64,000 bases of DNA, from NCBI GenBank assembly GCA_002728755.1, contig PBVT01000085.1, positions 1 through 64,000 on the forward strand, read 5' to 3'. Positions within the stretch are counted from its first letter, which is position 1. Every line of letters begins with the position of its first letter. This stretch comes from Myxococcales bacterium. GTDB lineage: Bacteria > Myxococcota_A > UBA9042 > UBA3505. Under the pieces are notes generated by a model. That model saw only the letters and a list, made by a program, of their open reading frames with translations, had not been told where the DNA came from and made no database searches. Positions 62,816-64,000 of the stretch are shown here, piece by piece. The position numbers and the translations under genes were made by a program.

Positions 62816-64000
62816 ATGCATCCAGAACCATTTCATCTAGGGCCCCTTCCGATCGCACCATATGGGATATGTGTCGCGACAGGTCTTATCTTTGCCGTCA
62901 TCCTTGCACGACGACAGAACGAAAAATCCCTATTTCTCGATGCTGAGAATTTTGAGAAGGTCGTTTTCTGGACCGTGGTCTGGGGTTTTCTCGTATCGAG
63001 GCTTCTATATTTCTGGACGGTTCGAACAGAGGAACCCCTGTTGGAGTTTGTGCAGATCTGGAAAGGAGGTCTTGTCTTCTATGGTGGACCCCTGGGTTCG
63101 GCTGCATACCTTCTATGGCAGTTTATCTACTCGAATCGGCCTCGAGAGGCGGCCGAAGCGAGACGTAAGCTCATTACAGGAGCTGGCGCTTTGCTCGTAC
63201 TCGTATCGTTGTTCCTGGCCTGGGGTACAGTCGAGGTTGGGGCCGACGAAAAGACATACCTCGGCGGCGGTCTTTGGACAGGACAATGGGGCTTGTTGTT
63301 CGGGGGACTGGCGGTTCTCCTGGCCATGCGAAACATCTTTGGCGCGGTAGGCCTATCTGCGATCGCATTATTGTTTGCGTTATCCGTCGACTCCGCCATG
63401 GTCACGGAGACAGCGAAGACGTTTCCGGGGCCGGACGCGGTGGCGAAACAGTCCTTTGGGTTGGGGCTCTATGTGGTCGGCCTCGTCCTCGTTATAGCAG
63501 GAAGCTTGCGCGCCGATCTCGAGTCGATCCGAAATTCTCTGCGCGGCATGGGGGAACAGAGTCACCAGTGGTTGATGGATGGTCGTCATGGCTTTCTTCG
63601 CTTTGCAGATATCGTTACACCCAGCCTGGTTCTCGCCCACGCCTTTGGACGAGTAGGCTGTCTTTTCGCTGGTTGTTGTTTCGGACGGCCGGTCAGCGAG
63701 AGTCATAGTTGGGCGATTCATTATCCGGACCCAGGCAATTGTGCCGAGGGATCGGAATTCCTGAGCGCGGGGTGTGCGCAGTTTGGGCGCTACCCGGTAC
63801 CATTGATCGAGGCCGCGCTCTTATGTCTGCTCTTCTGGCTTTTGATCAACATGCGGCCGAAGAAGAAGTTCCATGGCCACATCTTCTTGAGCTATCTCAT
63901 GGTGTATCCGCTTCTCCGATTCGTCATTGAGATGTTTCGTGGGGATAAGATCCGCGGCTTCCTGGTGGAAATCCAGGTACCAGGTCTCGCCGAGGCCTTG
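62816..64000 (+). CDS. Lgt paralog 2 with multi-span insert (partial, runs off window)
   Basis: Absent from the ORF track because it has no stop before the window end. From ATG 62816 it reads MHPEPFHLGPLPIAPYGICV and stays open for 395 codons. Lgt motifs: WKGGLVFYGGPLG, HAFGRVGCLFAGCCFGRP, VIEMFRGDKIRG. Between YGGPLGSAAYLLWQF and DGRHGFLRFADIVTP, adjacent in normal Lgt, there are about 150 extra residues with about four hydrophobic segments (GALLVLVSLFLAWG, WGLLFGGLAVLLAM, AIALLFALSV, LGLYVVGLVLVIAGS). Twenty nt after lgt1, so tandem. His of FHGG is Tyr here. Whether it is active is unknown. Confidence 0.88.
   Translation, partial: MHPEPFHLGPLPIAPYGICVATGLIFAVILARRQNEKSLFLDAENFEKVVFWTVVWGFLVSRLLYFWTVRTEEPLLEFVQIWKGGLVFYGGPLGSAAYLLWQFIYSNRPREAAEARRKLITGAGALLVLVSLFLAWGTVEVGADEKTYLGGGLWTGQWGLLFGGLAVLLAMRNIFGAVGLSAIALLFALSVDSAMVTETAKTFPGPDAVAKQSFGLGLYVVGLVLVIAGSLRADLESIRNSLRGMGEQSHQWLMDGRHGFLRFADIVTPSLVLAHAFGRVGCLFAGCCFGRPVSESHSWAIHYPDPGNCAEGSEFLSAGCAQFGRYPVPLIEAALLCLLFWLLINMRPKKKFHGHIFLSYLMVYPLLRFVIEMFRGDKIRGFLVEIQVPGLAEAL

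Overview
The window looks like chromosomal DNA of a Gram-negative, predatory-type deltaproteobacterial lineage (Myxococcota or Bradymonadales-like). The evidence is the mix of families rather than a marker gene: a Ser/Thr kinase with a PEGA tail, MJ0042-type zinc-ribbon plus GYF proteins, an AgmX/PglI-type protein, a PATAN (DUF4388) protein, a TIGR02266-like PilZ protein, many lipoproteins with Asp/Glu-rich linkers, and deltaproteobacterial-type Lgt (GRxGC...GCCYG). I see no IS element, prophage, integrase or CRISPR. Genes are densely packed, with many 1-4 nt start/stop overlaps.

Layout. 0.1-3.8 kb (+): two lipoproteins, a phosphoesterase and a YD/Asp-rich repeat protein. 3.8-15.2 kb (-): lipoprotein, PfkB kinase, unknown membrane protein, PEGA protein, Ser/Thr kinase, two zinc-ribbon/GYF membrane proteins, and a beta-barrel plus 13-haem cytochrome pair. 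15.3-26 kb (+): malic enzyme (MaeB), two family-5 solute-binding lipoproteins, TlpA-like thioredoxin, CutA, B12/radical SAM protein, and an OppB permease with no other Opp subunits. 26-29.7 kb (-): YbeY, PATAN protein, TPR/zinc-finger membrane protein. 29.8-37.7 kb: CPBP protease, coiled-coil protein, PEGA and AgmX-like proteins, RNase E/G, SerS. 37.7-39 kb (-): an RNA island holding SRP RNA, four different tRNA-Ser genes, tRNA-Arg(ACG) and tadA. 39.2-42.2 kb (+): SDR, acyltransferase, threonine aldolase. 42.2-44.7 kb (-): single-haem P460-like protein, PilZ, lipoprotein, aminotransferase-like protein. 44.8-52.1 kb (+): CorC/HlyC protein, DegT aminotransferase, UDP-glucuronate-epimerase-like SDR, hydroxyacyl-CoA dehydrogenase, FtsE-FtsX-EnvC. 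52.1-58.9 kb (-): R3H (Jag remnant), YidD-YidC, RnpA, RpmH, Tgt, QueA, diguanylate cyclase. 59.1-64 kb (+): VWA lipoprotein, LspA, and two tandem Lgt paralogs, the second cut by the window end.

The most unusual theme is that several well-known envelope proteins carry extra domains inserted inside the core fold. One solute-binding protein has a pacifastin-pattern six-Cys module. The next has a ComEA-type helix-hairpin-helix module. YidC has an enlarged periplasmic domain with a Cys-rich knot and is in frame with YidD. LspA has roughly 220 extra residues between TM1 and the catalytic core. Lgt1 has a six-Cys insert and Lgt2 a multi-TM insert. LspA, Lgt and YidC together mature lipoproteins, so the pattern may reflect an unusual lipoprotein or envelope biogenesis pathway; that is inference. 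The second strong theme is serS beside all four tRNA-Ser types, and tadA directly beside its substrate tRNA-Arg(ACG).
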